A program made the translations under genes and the position numbers. Source: Vreelandella glaciei (GTDB lineage: Bacteria > Pseudomonadota > Gammaproteobacteria > Pseudomonadales > Halomonadaceae). From it: DNA of 64,000 nucleotides. The notes beneath the pieces were generated by a model. That model was not told the origin of the DNA, searched no databases, and worked only from the letters and a program-made list of their open reading frames with translations. Shown here piece after piece: positions 1 through 9,207 of this stretch; the first letter of the stretch is position 1; the number at the start of each line of letters is the position of its first letter. The stretch is taken from positions 53,732-117,731 of the forward strand of contig NZ_JACCDE010000016.1 of the NCBI RefSeq assembly GCF_013415125.1, written 5' to 3'.

Positions 1-447
1 AACACCTTCTAAATCGCCATATACCTCGTCAGTGGAGATGTGGTGGAAGCGAAATTGTTGCGCTTTATTGGCGCTTTGCTGCTGCAATTGTTTCCAGTAC
101 CCGCGAGCAGCTTCCAGCAGCACTGCCGTGCCTACTACATTGGTGTGTATGAACTCAGCGGGGCCATCTATAGAACGGTCAACGTGACTTTCTGCTGCAA
201 GATGCATGACCACATCAGGCTTAACGTCTTCAAATAGCTGCTGCATGGCACGCGCGTCACAAATATCCGCCTGGATAAAGGTGTAGCGTTCATTATTGTC
301 TACACTCGTTAGCGATTCTAAATTGCCAGCGTAAGTCAGCTTATCAACGTTGATAACATGGTGTGAGGTATTGTTAATTAATTCACGGACTACCGCCGAG
401 CCGATGAAGCCTGCTCCTCCGGTAACAAGAAATGTTTTTTGATTCAT
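1..447 (-). CDS. rmlB: dTDP-glucose 4,6-dehydratase, N-terminal part (cut by window edge)
   Basis: The first 149 residues of a short-chain dehydrogenase/epimerase are visible; the rest lies beyond base 1. The NAD-binding glycine motif TGGAGFIG is at residues 9-16. The active-site segment STDEVYG, with the Thr-Asp-Glu typical of RmlB, is near residue 138. Family role: converts dTDP-glucose to dTDP-4-keto-6-deoxyglucose, the second step to dTDP-L-rhamnose. The start overlaps the stop of the upstream ABC ATPase gene (ATGA), so the two are probably translationally coupled in the polysaccharide operon. A rhamnosyltransferase-like gene in the same locus (10649-11569) fits a rhamnose-containing glycan. 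Confidence 0.9.
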   Translation of the reverse strand, partial: MNQKTFLVTGGAGFIGSAVVRELINNTSHHVINVDKLTYAGNLESLTSVDNNERYTFIQADICDARAMQQLFEDVKPDVVMHLAAESHVDRSIDGPAEFIHTNVVGTAVLLEAARGYWKQLQQQSANKAQQFRFHHISTDEVYGDLEGV

Positions 448-1577
448 CGGTTCCCTTCCTCTATGTGCGAGTTATTGACTTCATCAGAAACATGCTGCTG
501 AGCTTGTTCCAGTGCTTCTAAATGCTTGCGAGCTTTAACTGTTTTGCGGTGCCGATTGGCTACATCTTTTTTTATAAACTGTTGGATATAAGGCAGAAAT
601 TGCTGTTCTTCGGCCGTTGCCTGAGCCTCTTTGGCTTTTTTGAGTTTCTGGCGACACTGCTGAAGATGCCGTTTTGCGCTGGGGATATCGCTGGGTAATG
701 GCTCATCAGCTTCAGCCGTTGCCGTATTTCCTGGTACCGCCTTTGTAGGTGCAGCCTTTTTAGCAGCCTGGCCGCCAGCGGCAGAGGTACTTGCCGAGGC
801 TTTGTCATTAGCGACTTTACTATCAGCATTACTGTTATTAGCAATACTTTCATTCGCTACACGGTTAGCAGTCGCGGGGGCTTTTGCGAGCTTGCTAGCT
901 CTTGCTGCTTTTTTGGCATCGCTATCACGGTGGTAGGTTTTAATAGCAGCGTTAATGTCATCGAACCAGAAGGCCTCGCCCTCTTTTATATATACCCCAG
1001 CCTGGCATAGGTCTTTTAAAATGCCTTCTGAGTGCGACACCATGATAAGCGACGATTTACCTACCTTGGACCGAAACAGGGCCTTGGCCTTTTCTTTAAA
1101 CGCCCGGTCACCAACGGCAGTGGCCTCATCTGAAATATACACATCAAAATCAAATGCTAGCGAAAGCCCAAACGATACGCGTGAGCGCATACCGGAGGAG
1201 TACGTCTTGACGGGCTCGTCGAAGGCTTCACCAATTTCGGCAAAGTCTTCAACAAACTCAATCACTCGCTGGACTTCTTGCGACTTTGAGCCTTGCACGC
1301 GAGCGACAAATTTGACGTTTTGCCGTCCTGTCATGTTATTTTGCATGCCGCCCGTCACGCCCACCGGCCAGGAAACCCGGCTGCTGCGCACGACTTCGCC
1401 ACGCTCTGGCGTATCCATACCGGCAATCAAGCGTAACAGGGTCGACTTACCAGCCCCGTTAGCACCGATTAGGCCCACACTGACGCCCCGCGGTATGGTG
1501 AGGTTGATATCTTTCAATACCCAGTCACTACCATGATGATTGTGGTAGCGCTTGTAGAGATTACGAATTTCAATCAT
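444..1577 (-). CDS. kpsT: Capsular polysaccharide ABC exporter ATP-binding protein (KpsT-like) with long C-terminal tail
   Basis: ABC ATPase of the KpsT/Wzt group, expected to power glycan export with the KpsM-like permease at 5459-6268. Walker [10 protein letters not shown] is at residues 38-46, the signature [10 protein letters not shown] at 126-135, Walker B DVYISDEA at 145-152 and the H-loop His at 182. KpsT proteins are usually about 220 residues. This one has 377: from about residue 221 it carries a low-complexity Ala/Lys/Asn tail and then a charged, predicted helical segment. The tail does not look like the beta-sandwich glycan-binding domain of Wzt. It is separated from its permease by kpsE, a metallo-beta-lactamase gene and ugd. 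The function of the tail is unknown. Confidence 0.9.
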   Translation of the reverse strand: MIEIRNLYKRYHNHHGSDWVLKDINLTIPRGVSVGLIGANGAGKSTLLRLIAGMDTPERGEVVRSSRVSWPVGVTGGMQNNMTGRQNVKFVARVQGSKSQEVQRVIEFVEDFAEIGEAFDEPVKTYSSGMRSRVSFGLSLAFDFDVYISDEATAVGDRAFKEKAKALFRSKVGKSSLIMVSHSEGILKDLCQAGVYIKEGEAFWFDDINAAIKTYHRDSDAKKAARASKLAKAPATANRVANESIANNSNADSKVANDKASASTSAAGGQAAKKAAPTKAVPGNTATAEADEPLPSDIPSAKRHLQQCRQKLKKAKEAQATAEEQQFLPYIQQFIKKDVANRHRKTVKARKHLEALEQAQQHVSDEVNNSHIEEGNR

Positions 1578-1611
1578 GAATAAGCACGCTGTAAGCCTTT
1601 AAAAGATCTGT

Positions 1612-2778
1612 TTAATCGCTCCCAAACAGGTCGCGTGTGTATACCTTTGCTGAGACATCCGTGAGCTCGGGGGCCATGCGATTAGTCAATATTACATCGG
1701 CCTCTTGTTTAAAGGCTGCTAGGTCGCTAATCACACGAGAGTTAAAAAAGTGCTCCTCCTGCAAAGTAGGTTCGTAGACAATGACTTCTACCCCCTTGCC
1801 TTTGAGTCGCTTCATTACCCCTTGCATAGCGCTGGCGCGGAAATTGTCAGAGCCTGATTTCATGATCAGCCGGTACACGCCTACCACACGTGGGTTACGC
1901 TTAAGAACCGATTCAGCAATAAAATCCTTACGCGTGCGATTAGCATCGACAATGGCTTTTATGATGTTATTGGGCACTTGATCATAGTTTGCCAACAGCT
2001 GTTTTGTGTCTTTAGGTAGGCAGTACCCGCCATAGCCGAAGCTGGGGTTGTTATAGTGATTACCAATACGGGGGTCTAGACTAACGCCTTCAATTATTTG
2101 CCGAGAATCCAAATCGTGATTTTCGGCGTACATATCCAGCTCATTAAAATAAGCGACACGCATGGCCAGGTAGGTGTTGGCGAAAAGTTTAATCGCCTCT
2201 GCTTCTGTGCTGTTCGTGAGTAAAATAGGGACTTCTTTTTTGATCGCGCCCTGCTCAAGGAGCGCAGCAAACATTTCACCGCGTTCCGAGCGCTCGCCAA
2301 CAATAATCCGTGAGGGGTAAAGATTGTCGTGTAGCGCTTTGCCCTCCCGTAAGAACTCAGGAGAGAATATTAAATTTTGCGTACCAAAGCGCTCGCTCGC
2401 CTGTTTTGTATAACCTACTGGCACCGTGGATTTAATCACCATCAAGGCTGATGAGTTAACCTTCATTACCAGCTCGATGACTGCCTCAACGCTTTGAGTA
2501 TTAAATGTATTAGTGATGGGGTCATAGTCGGTAGGCGTCGCGATAATGACAATGTCTGCCTGCGAATATGCGTGTTCAGCGTCCAGAGTGGCGTCAAAAT
2601 TAAGCGCTGTATTGCTTAAGTATTCTGAAATTCCTTTGTCTTCTATCGGCGAGTGACGGCTATTAAGTAGGTCAATTTTTTCTTTGACGATATCAACCGC
2701 TACGACATCATTGTGCTGAGCGAGAAGTACTGCATTGGAGAGCCCGACATAACCGGTGCCCGCAACCGCAATTTTCAT
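1612..2778 (-). CDS. ugd: UDP-glucose 6-dehydrogenase
   Basis: Oxidises UDP-glucose to UDP-glucuronate in the cytoplasm with two NAD+, supplying an acidic sugar donor for capsule. The Rossmann motif GTGYVG is at residues 7-12, and the catalytic Cys lies in [11 protein letters not shown] at about residue 253. The 388-residue length matches the short enterobacterial Ugd class. The reading frame is open for 25 more codons upstream, but ATG at 2778 is preferred: it starts directly with the conserved [12 protein letters not shown] and has a GCAGGT ribosome site. It lies in the export half of the locus, so glucuronate is a likely constituent. Confidence 0.95.
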   Translation of the reverse strand: MKIAVAGTGYVGLSNAVLLAQHNDVVAVDIVKEKIDLLNSRHSPIEDKGISEYLSNTALNFDATLDAEHAYSQADIVIIATPTDYDPITNTFNTQSVEAVIELVMKVNSSALMVIKSTVPVGYTKQASERFGTQNLIFSPEFLREGKALHDNLYPSRIIVGERSERGEMFAALLEQGAIKKEVPILLTNSTEAEAIKLFANTYLAMRVAYFNELDMYAENHDLDSRQIIEGVSLDPRIGNHYNNPSFGYGGYCLPKDTKQLLANYDQVPNNIIKAIVDANRTRKDFIAESVLKRNPRVVGVYRLIMKSGSDNFRASAMQGVMKRLKGKGVEVIVYEPTLQEEHFFNSRVISDLAAFKQEADVILTNRMAPELTDVSAKVYTRDLFGSD

Positions 2779-2845
2779 GACATACCTGCTATTGAAATAA
2801 TACAAAGGGAATAGCGTATCGCGGCTATATACGTTACACAGTTCA

Positions 2846-4237
2846 TTATGCACTCACTACCGTTAATGATTTTCCCGCCTGCTGATACAACTCTGCTAGC
2901 TTTTGCTTGAGTGCCATTCTGGCGTCGTGCTCACCATGCACCAGGCGTATGATAGCTGGCCAGCGATGCATCCGCCTTACGTAGTTAAGTAAATCCTTTT
3001 GATCCGCGTGAGCGGAGTAACCACTCAGCGTGGTAATGCCTGCTTTAATATCAATCCGCTTCCCCTCAAGCTCAACCCAGCCGCCACGTGGGCCATATTG
3101 CTGTATATCACGACCAGGCGTACCAGCACCTTGGTAGCCGACAAATAGCACTTGATGACGTTCGTCCCCTAACATGGCTTTGAGGTAATTAATAATACGG
3201 CCACCTGTACACATGCCGCTAGCGGCAATCACCACCGCCGGACGGCCTGTTTTAGCCAAATAGGTCACTGCCCTTAAGTGCTCTTCATGACGCTCAATAG
3301 TGTAGAGATTGGCAAAGTTAAGCGGGTGGCGTCCACTGTCTAAGCGACGCTGGGCTTCTTTATCCCAGTAGGGTTTTAGTTCCCTATATACACTGGTAAA
3401 GCGTGCGGCCAGGGGGGAGTCAACTATAATTTCAAGTTCCTCCCACATTGATGAGTGTGCTTGATGAATGATGGTTTCTAATTCGTAAAGCAGTTCTTGA
3501 GTACGCCCAATACTAAAGGCGGGTACCATGACGGTTCCACCGTTTGTGAGTGCTTGCTCAACGGCAGCTTTCAAGGTGGCGCGGCGGTTTCGGCGTTTAG
3601 GGTGATGGCGGTCACCGTAAGTGCTTTCAAGTACTAATTGGTCGCAACCATAGGGCGATTTTGGCGCTGGCAATAGCGGGGCATAAGGCGCGCCCAAATC
3701 GCCAGAGAATACGACTCTTTCTTTCTCGCCAGTAGGAAATTGATGGTCAACTTCTACGTAACTGGAACCCAGAATGTGTCCTGCCCGCTGGAGTTTTATA
3801 CGGGTGGTGCCCGCCTCTGAGTTAGGTACGACACTTCGCCATTTTCCGTAGGGAACACTGATGAGCTGATGCTTTAATTGCTCTTGGAAGCGGTTAATTA
3901 GCTCTGCGTTACGGGTAAACCCAATCTTCAACGCATCATCAATTACTAAGGGGAGCAGCTTGGCAGAAGGGATGGAGCAGATAATAGGCCCTTTAAATCC
4001 CGCCGCTAGTAGGTAGGGCAGGCGCCCTATATGGTCAATATGGACATGCGTGATTATTAATGCCTGAACAGTGCTGATATCGAATTCAATTTGTAATTGC
4101 TCAAAGCTGTTCCCCGCTTCATCTTCACCTTGAAATAGGCCGCAATCAATTAGCAGTGAGTGCTCACTATTTAATATGAGCTGGTGACAGCTTCCAGTGA
4201 CGCCAGTGGCGCCACCGTGATGAATGATATTAAGCAC
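2846..4237 (-). CDS. MBL-fold beta-CASP / RNA-specificity-domain hydrolase
   Basis: A metallo-beta-lactamase-fold protein of the beta-CASP (CPSF73/YSH1, RNase J-like) group, 463 residues. The zinc motif HVHIDH is near residues 64-69. It also has SGDLGAP, a beta-CASP core with [11 protein letters not shown], and the C-terminal RMMBL-type SGYSAHAD and HGEHDA motifs. Family members are mostly RNA endo- or exonucleases. The GTG start at 4237 is chosen because AGAGGA lies 9 bases upstream and the protein then opens with the usual conserved block; an upstream GTG at 4267 is possible. It sits inside the capsule export genes, between kpsE and ugd. Whether it processes RNA or has a glycan-linked role cannot be told from sequence. 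Confidence 0.85.
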   Translation of the reverse strand: MLNIIHHGGATGVTGSCHQLILNSEHSLLIDCGLFQGEDEAGNSFEQLQIEFDISTVQALIITHVHIDHIGRLPYLLAAGFKGPIICSIPSAKLLPLVIDDALKIGFTRNAELINRFQEQLKHQLISVPYGKWRSVVPNSEAGTTRIKLQRAGHILGSSYVEVDHQFPTGEKERVVFSGDLGAPYAPLLPAPKSPYGCDQLVLESTYGDRHHPKRRNRRATLKAAVEQALTNGGTVMVPAFSIGRTQELLYELETIIHQAHSSMWEELEIIVDSPLAARFTSVYRELKPYWDKEAQRRLDSGRHPLNFANLYTIERHEEHLRAVTYLAKTGRPAVVIAASGMCTGGRIINYLKAMLGDERHQVLFVGYQGAGTPGRDIQQYGPRGGWVELEGKRIDIKAGITTLSGYSAHADQKDLLNYVRRMHRWPAIIRLVHGEHDARMALKQKLAELYQQAGKSLTVVSA

Positions 4238-4357
4238 TGACTTGTGTCCTCTAGCATTGGGAGCCACTTCATGACTTCTTTTGCAGACGCGTTGCTCCGC
4301 GTGTTAACTCACTCCTTACGTGTCACACCTCACCACCCTGCCCTTGTTACTCTTTTA

Positions 4358-5455
4358 TCAATCTCGGTGATCTTTGACAATCATTGCCATCATGCTAAAA
4401 ATAAACGCGATAAAAATAGTCAAGATTGCAAAAACACTGCTGTTATAGAGACGGTTAGGCGCCGTTGGATATTCTGGGAACAGCGGGCTTTGCAATACGC
4501 TTACTTGCTTTAGCTGCCGCGCAGCTTCTAATCGGGTATTTTCTAACGAGGCAAGCGCGCTTGAGTAGGTTTCTTGAGCGAATTGGGCCTGTAGCTCTAA
4601 GGTTTCATATCCCGCAGAAACGCGGTTAAGAGAATCACCAGTGGCTTGAGCCAGGCGATCACGCTGCACCACAATTTGATCGCGTAGGGCTGAAATACTT
4701 CGCTCGACTTGTCGCAACTCAGAGGATTGCGAACTTTGGAAACTTGCCAGGGCATTGCGCTGTGCTTGCAAGCGGGCCAAGTCACCTTCTAGCGTGGCCA
4801 CCACTTGATCAATACTTTCTACCGTTGAGGTAGGCGACACAAGGCCAAACTCATTTTGGTATTCAAGCAGCTTGCCACGGGTTTCTTCAAAGCGCTCTTC
4901 TAAACGTACTAGTTGCTGCTCTAAAAAGCGCACCTGCTCATCAGCTAGACGGTGACCCATTTCGTTCATGTGGTCTTCACCGGCCTCAAGCAGTAACGCG
5001 GTCATATCATGAGCAAATTCTGGGCTGTAGCCCTGAACATATATATTTAGCACACCAGCATATTCATCTAACTCAATCTCTACGCGCCGTAAGTAGTATT
5101 TGTGAAGGTCTTCAATGGGTACGTTGGGATCGCGTAGCTTGGCAAAAAAGTCGCCATTCTCGCTATAATGCTGGCGTATACCCAGCTGTTCATCCAGCAG
5201 GCGTAGCATATCCACCGAAAGTAAGTGCTCACGTAGCAGCAGCAGATCATGCGTATCGCCACTGCTTCCACTCATTAACGATGAAAGGGATAATTCAGGC
5301 GAAGCCACCTGGGGGCTCTCGAGCACCACTGTGGCACGCGATACATAACGGTCTTCTGCCCATATAAACCAATAGAAAGAGACGAGAATAATCGCGATGA
5401 TAGCAACCGCCCATTGCGGCGATTTTTTTACAAAATGACGTAACGAAACAGGCAT
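4358..5455 (-). CDS. kpsE: Capsule export inner-membrane periplasmic adaptor (KpsE-like)
   Basis: A polysaccharide co-polymerase/adaptor of the KpsE/BexC/CtrB family, thought to link the KpsMT ABC exporter to the outer-membrane channel. There is one membrane segment at about residues 16-33 and a second at about 340-362. Between them is a long periplasmic region with strong coiled-coil character at about 165-330 (repeated Leu/Glu/Gln/Arg). The conserved C-terminal P-x2-P pattern (SPLFPEYPTAPNRL) precedes the second membrane segment. The 365-residue length is typical. It starts 3 bases after the kpsM stop, so it is co-translated. Confidence 0.9.
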   Translation of the reverse strand: MPVSLRHFVKKSPQWAVAIIAIILVSFYWFIWAEDRYVSRATVVLESPQVASPELSLSSLMSGSSGDTHDLLLLREHLLSVDMLRLLDEQLGIRQHYSENGDFFAKLRDPNVPIEDLHKYYLRRVEIELDEYAGVLNIYVQGYSPEFAHDMTALLLEAGEDHMNEMGHRLADEQVRFLEQQLVRLEERFEETRGKLLEYQNEFGLVSPTSTVESIDQVVATLEGDLARLQAQRNALASFQSSQSSELRQVERSISALRDQIVVQRDRLAQATGDSLNRVSAGYETLELQAQFAQETYSSALASLENTRLEAARQLKQVSVLQSPLFPEYPTAPNRLYNSSVFAILTIFIAFIFSMMAMIVKDHRD

Positions 5456-5458
5456 AGG

Positions 5459-6268
5459 TTATTTGGCCTTTAACCGGTCAACAAAACGTAGGTGCATTAG
5501 TAGCCCTAGCGCACTTATAGAGAGTGTTACCATCCAAAAATAAAGCATACTAGTGCCATGGACCGTTTGGTAATTTTCAAAGAATCCTAATCGGAGCACT
5601 TCAATACCATGCGGAATCGGATTAAGCATGAGATATTCCAACAGCCAGTGGGGAAGCTGATTGAGTGGAAACATAACACCTGAAAGAATCAAAAGCGGCA
5701 GCGAGAGCATCCGGACCACACGGCCCACTTCTGGAACTAATGTTGCTACCACCGAGGTTAATAGCCCGAGTGCAAGCCCTAAACTCCATAGCGATAACCA
5801 TGCGGCCATCGCCCGAATAGCGTTATCGGGGTAAATATCCAATCCGAGCATCAAGCCGCCCAGAATAAATAGCAGAAAAATCAATGAGCGCAACATGCCT
5901 TCCAGAAAATTGCGCACGATGACTGGGTCAACTGGGTGTACCTGACGATATGCGAATAGTGCACTGTTACTTTCAATAGCGCCCATCCCTCGAAGCATAC
6001 CCTCGCGTACCAGGAAAAAGCCCATTAACCCGGCAATCATCCACGGAATAAACTCAGCATTAACAATTAGCCGATCACTACGTATGAAACTGCGTATGGC
6101 CACCATAATGCCAATAAAGGCAACGGGCTCAAAAAGCATCCAGAACCAGCCCATGCGGTCTGCCATTGTGCGTGATATGGCTTCACGCATAAACATGGCA
6201 TACCACACACTCCGGGTCACTTGCCATGGAGTGCGGGCACCCTTTGGACCACTGGTTATATTTTCCAT
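5459..6268 (-). CDS. kpsM: Capsular polysaccharide ABC exporter permease (KpsM-like)
   Basis: An ABC-2 type transport permease of 269 residues with six hydrophobic membrane segments, the architecture of KpsM/BexB/CtrC. It should form the inner-membrane export channel together with the KpsT-like ATPase. The N-terminal region (TPWQVTRSVWYAMFMREAISR) is the amphipathic coupling segment common in these permeases. A 150-base gap containing a tandem 19-bp repeat separates it from the kpsD-like gene upstream. Confidence 0.9.
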   Translation of the reverse strand: MENITSGPKGARTPWQVTRSVWYAMFMREAISRTMADRMGWFWMLFEPVAFIGIMVAIRSFIRSDRLIVNAEFIPWMIAGLMGFFLVREGMLRGMGAIESNSALFAYRQVHPVDPVIVRNFLEGMLRSLIFLLFILGGLMLGLDIYPDNAIRAMAAWLSLWSLGLALGLLTSVVATLVPEVGRVVRMLSLPLLILSGVMFPLNQLPHWLLEYLMLNPIPHGIEVLRLGFFENYQTVHGTSMLYFWMVTLSISALGLLMHLRFVDRLKAK

Positions 6269-6304
6269 AGTTCAACTTTTTGAAAGTGAAGCAAATCGTT
6301 CTCT

Positions 6305-6342
6305 TTGAGGTGTGAGATACAGGTTGAGGTGAGAGATACAGG
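6305..6342. repeat. Two tandem 19-bp repeats in the kpsD-kpsM gap
   Basis: TTGAGGTGTGAGATACAGG (6305-6323) is followed directly by a second copy with a single change (6324-6342). It lies just upstream of kpsM in its leader. No protein, terminator or known operator is recognised here. Confidence 0.8.
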
Positions 6343-6418
6343 CGAGTATTAGCCTTACCCCTCACTCGTGCTTATTCACCACCTCACAACTTGGTCTTCA
6401 TTTATTGGCAACCATCCG

Positions 6419-8146
6419 CTACAGATCCACCGCAACGCGTGTTGCAACGGCTATTTGGAAAAGAATTTGGGTTAGAGTGGACGCTAGCTGCAGGTTATGC
6501 GTAGGAGCCGCCGGCATTACCAGGATCTCATCACCTGGCCGTAGATTAACATCTCGGGCATTTTCAACTGCACCATTTTGACGAACCACCAAGATGTGAT
6601 CTTTGTCGGCACGTTCGGTAAAGCCTCCAGCACCTTCAATGTAATCAATCACGTTCATACCAGGGCGATACACTGCGGCCTGGGGCACTAATATTTCACC
6701 ACTGATCAACATAGAGTCGCTAATTTCAGGAATCGTCACTATGTCGCCATCTTGCAGACGAATATCGGAAATTCGATCATTATAAGCGACAACTAAGCGC
6801 CCACTCGGTTCTAACTCGCGCGCGCGCTCAATAAAATTTTGAATGAGTTCGGCTTCTTGAACGCGGATTTGAGCTTCTTCATTGGTACTTGACTCGGCCC
6901 CTAGATAAGTCGTTTCTAAGCGACGTAGGCTGTCTTCCATTGATTGCTGCTGCTGCTCTCTCACGCTTTCACGTTGGAGCGAAATACTTTCAACGGCTGT
7001 CATGTTTTCAGGTACAGGTATCGCATCAAGTAGCTCACTCAAACGCGCATCACGTGGCAGTGCATAGCGCGAAGGGCCGTAATAACTTCCTTCTATTTCT
7101 ACTACGATAGTTTCGCTGCGCTGATCGGCACTGAAGAGGACTTCGTCACCGCTACGTATAGTTTGCCCGTAAAATAGCTCAATTGGGAAATATTGGGCAA
7201 TGGGACCTTCTTCACGGTTACCACGTAATAGGACGTGGGAAACACCGCTTTTTAGACGAGCTAGGTTAATCAGTTCTGCGCCGCTCAGCTGATTACCCAT
7301 TAGCTCATAGCGGTGCTCACGATGGACATCGCCACCTACGGCGATCGCCGGACCACGCTCTTCCACCACAATAGTATCGCCATCTTGAAACTGCGGACGG
7401 GGGATACTGCCATTAATCAGAAAGTCGTAAAGGTCTACCGTGGCCACCGTTTGGTCATCACGTACCACCCGAATTTGCCGATAGCTCCCTAAGTCTTGGT
7501 CAATACCTCCTGACTGGTCTAGGAAATAGAGCAAGGAATCGTTAGGAGTACCTGCATAACGCCCAGGGTTTTCTACGTAACCGGTTACAAATACCGCCAC
7601 CGGCTGTACGCCCTGTATATTGGTATATACCTCAACATTTTCAGGGTATACCGAGGTAATGGCCCCTCGCACACTGTTATCAACTTGCTGGCTATTTTGC
7701 CCCTCTATATACAATGGGCCAGAGCCTGGTATAAAAATATTGCCCTGGGCATCTACTGGCAGTATTCGGTCAAACTCAAACGCCCCCCATGCACGCACGG
7801 TGATTTGGTCACCGGGTTTGACTTGATAGCCTTCATTTAAGCCATCCCCCATCGCCCCTCGAAACCCGCCGGTAAATAGGTTAGCGCCAAAAGGGGGGAG
7901 GGTATCCGGATCGGCGGTTTCCATAGCAACGGGGCCATAGGTGCCGCTACGCCAATCAGCTCGAGGGGTATCGTCTACTTGCTCTTGCTGGTCTCCGCCC
8001 TCTTGATCTTCAGGCAGGATGCTATTCGGGAGACTAATACTTTGTGCCAGTGCCGTGCTACTGGTGAGAGCGCTTAGTAGCAGAAATGAAGCAACGGCGA
8101 TGGGGCGCTTGATCGATAGCCGTTGAAGCATGCATGAAACATTCAT
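6419..8146 (-). CDS. kpsD: Outer-membrane polysaccharide export protein (KpsD/Wza-type, SLBB domains)
   Basis: A periplasmic/outer-membrane export protein of the OPX family, 575 residues. It has a cleavable signal peptide ending near ALAQ (about residue 35). A poly-export domain follows at about 100-190 (YQVKPGDQITVRAWG), then several SLBB beta-grasp repeats (VTGYVENPGRYAG; ISGEILVPQAAVYRPG) and a Gln/Glu/Arg-rich helical stretch at about 390-445. It has a weak hydrophobic C-terminus. The length fits KpsD rather than the shorter Wza. Its start overlaps the stop of the upstream lipoprotein gene (TAATG), showing translational coupling. Confidence 0.9.
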   Translation of the reverse strand: MNVSCMLQRLSIKRPIAVASFLLLSALTSSTALAQSISLPNSILPEDQEGGDQQEQVDDTPRADWRSGTYGPVAMETADPDTLPPFGANLFTGGFRGAMGDGLNEGYQVKPGDQITVRAWGAFEFDRILPVDAQGNIFIPGSGPLYIEGQNSQQVDNSVRGAITSVYPENVEVYTNIQGVQPVAVFVTGYVENPGRYAGTPNDSLLYFLDQSGGIDQDLGSYRQIRVVRDDQTVATVDLYDFLINGSIPRPQFQDGDTIVVEERGPAIAVGGDVHREHRYELMGNQLSGAELINLARLKSGVSHVLLRGNREEGPIAQYFPIELFYGQTIRSGDEVLFSADQRSETIVVEIEGSYYGPSRYALPRDARLSELLDAIPVPENMTAVESISLQRESVREQQQQSMEDSLRRLETTYLGAESSTNEEAQIRVQEAELIQNFIERARELEPSGRLVVAYNDRISDIRLQDGDIVTIPEISDSMLISGEILVPQAAVYRPGMNVIDYIEGAGGFTERADKDHILVVRQNGAVENARDVNLRPGDEILVMPAAPTHNLQLASTLTQILFQIAVATRVAVDL

Positions 8147-8562
8147 TAATAGCGCCCTTCCATTGTTGAATCCATGTTAGCGAATACACGTTGATTCACC
8201 CAGCCATCAGGTGTTTCACAAGTAAGTGCACTGGGTGCAGCTGCCCCTGCACTGTCGACAATGCGTAACCGACGACACTCCCTGCCACTGGCGGCTAGGT
8301 AAGGCGCATCGGCAACAATTTCAACGTTATCCCCCCAAGGAGTGCGTGCGAGATTGAGAACAGAGCCTGCGGGTGCTTTGGATAGGAACTCATTAAGCGC
8401 CACATCTTCCAGGAGCGTTGCCGGGTCGTTATTCAACACGTACTGCGCTTGTTGTTGGGTGCTGCTATTTGGGTAACTGGCACAGCCGCTTACCACGACA
8501 ACACTTAGCGCCGCCAATAGCATACGAGCTGGCCGCGCTATCGAGAATGGGGTATTTGACAT
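8146..8562 (-). CDS. Small lipoprotein at the head of the capsule export operon
   Basis: A 138-residue secreted lipoprotein: positively charged start, hydrophobic core, then lipobox VVSG-C with the lipidated Cys near residue 27. The mature part contains a conserved-looking FLSKAPAGSVLNLARTPWG block and SGRECRRLRI. It resembles small 'DVU3141-like' lipoproteins found near polysaccharide genes; I offer that name only from memory. A clear ribosome site (AGGAAA) precedes the ATG, and an ops element lies 20 bases upstream. It is the first gene of the export operon and may help the KpsD channel in the outer membrane; that role is inferred from position. Confidence 0.8.
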   Translation of the reverse strand: MSNTPFSIARPARMLLAALSVVVVSGCASYPNSSTQQQAQYVLNNDPATLLEDVALNEFLSKAPAGSVLNLARTPWGDNVEIVADAPYLAASGRECRRLRIVDSAGAAAPSALTCETPDGWVNQRVFANMDSTMEGRY

Positions 8563-8582
8563 GATATTTCCTAAAAAAAGGT

Positions 8583-8593
8583 ACGCTACCGCC
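8583..8593 (-). promoter_or_regulatory. ops element (RfaH recruitment site, JUMPstart core)
   Basis: On the minus strand the bases read GGCGGTAGCGT, identical to the core of the E. coli ops/JUMPstart element, followed by ACC and a run of seven T. In enterobacteria ops pauses RNA polymerase and recruits RfaH, which suppresses termination in long capsule, LPS and O-antigen operons. It lies 20 bases upstream of the lipoprotein start, just ahead of the Shine-Dalgarno. It should therefore act on the lipoprotein-kpsD-kpsM-kpsE-...-rmlB transcript. Confidence 0.85.
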
Positions 8594-9207
8594 CAGGAGT
8601 TTTGAAGGGCGTGTTCCCATGCCCTACTCTAAACGGATGAAAAAGTAATTAATCCACGCTACTCAAAATTAGTTTCGATTGTAAGGTATTCATTGCCGCC
8701 ACTCTACATAGACAAACCTTGTACATGGGGATAATTTTATTCAACATTTTCGTCATTCAACCTCTCTGAGCCAGCCGCTTTTTCAACCCTACTGCTGATG
8801 ACATTCGGTATGCCCACCGCAACCCAAAGGCACCTAGAAGCAAGCGCTTCTTTGAAACCTAGCGCCTTAAGACTCAGAGGCGCTAGGTACAACATCATAG
8901 GCACGGTCGGCCTCAAAATCCATGCTTAGCAAAGGCCTCGATAAACGCTTATACCTCACCAACATGGCCACAACGTTAAGCCTGTCAGCGGCATCACAAC
9001 GCGAAGCTGGACAGGCCATGGCGGTGGCGACACTGAACAATATCGAACCAAACCATACCCACAATGCACTTTCAACACCCAGCTGACATGGTCAATTGGA
9101 AAACATGCATGTGACCATCTTCCTCATCAGCTGTAAATTAAAAATTTGATTTATAAGAACATTATTCTAGAATAGTCCTCTTCGCCTCTCATTTTTTTGC
9201 TAATATT
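8594..9207. other. Intergenic gap between sugar transferase and export operon
   Basis: About 610 bases without a convincing gene; it should hold the leader and promoter of the export operon. A 10-bp inverted repeat (ACCTAGCGCC 8857-8866, GGCGCTAGGT 8879-8888, 12-base loop) has no T-run on either side. A 65-codon minus-strand reading frame (8867-9064) ends inside that loop. It has no family match I know and no clear ribosome site, so it is not called as a gene; it might be a remnant. Confidence 0.5.

Noticed and set aside
8867..9064. A 65-codon minus-strand frame between the sugar transferase and the lipoprotein gene
   Set aside because: No recognised family, no clear ribosome site, and it ends inside an inverted repeat; described only in the intergenic entry.
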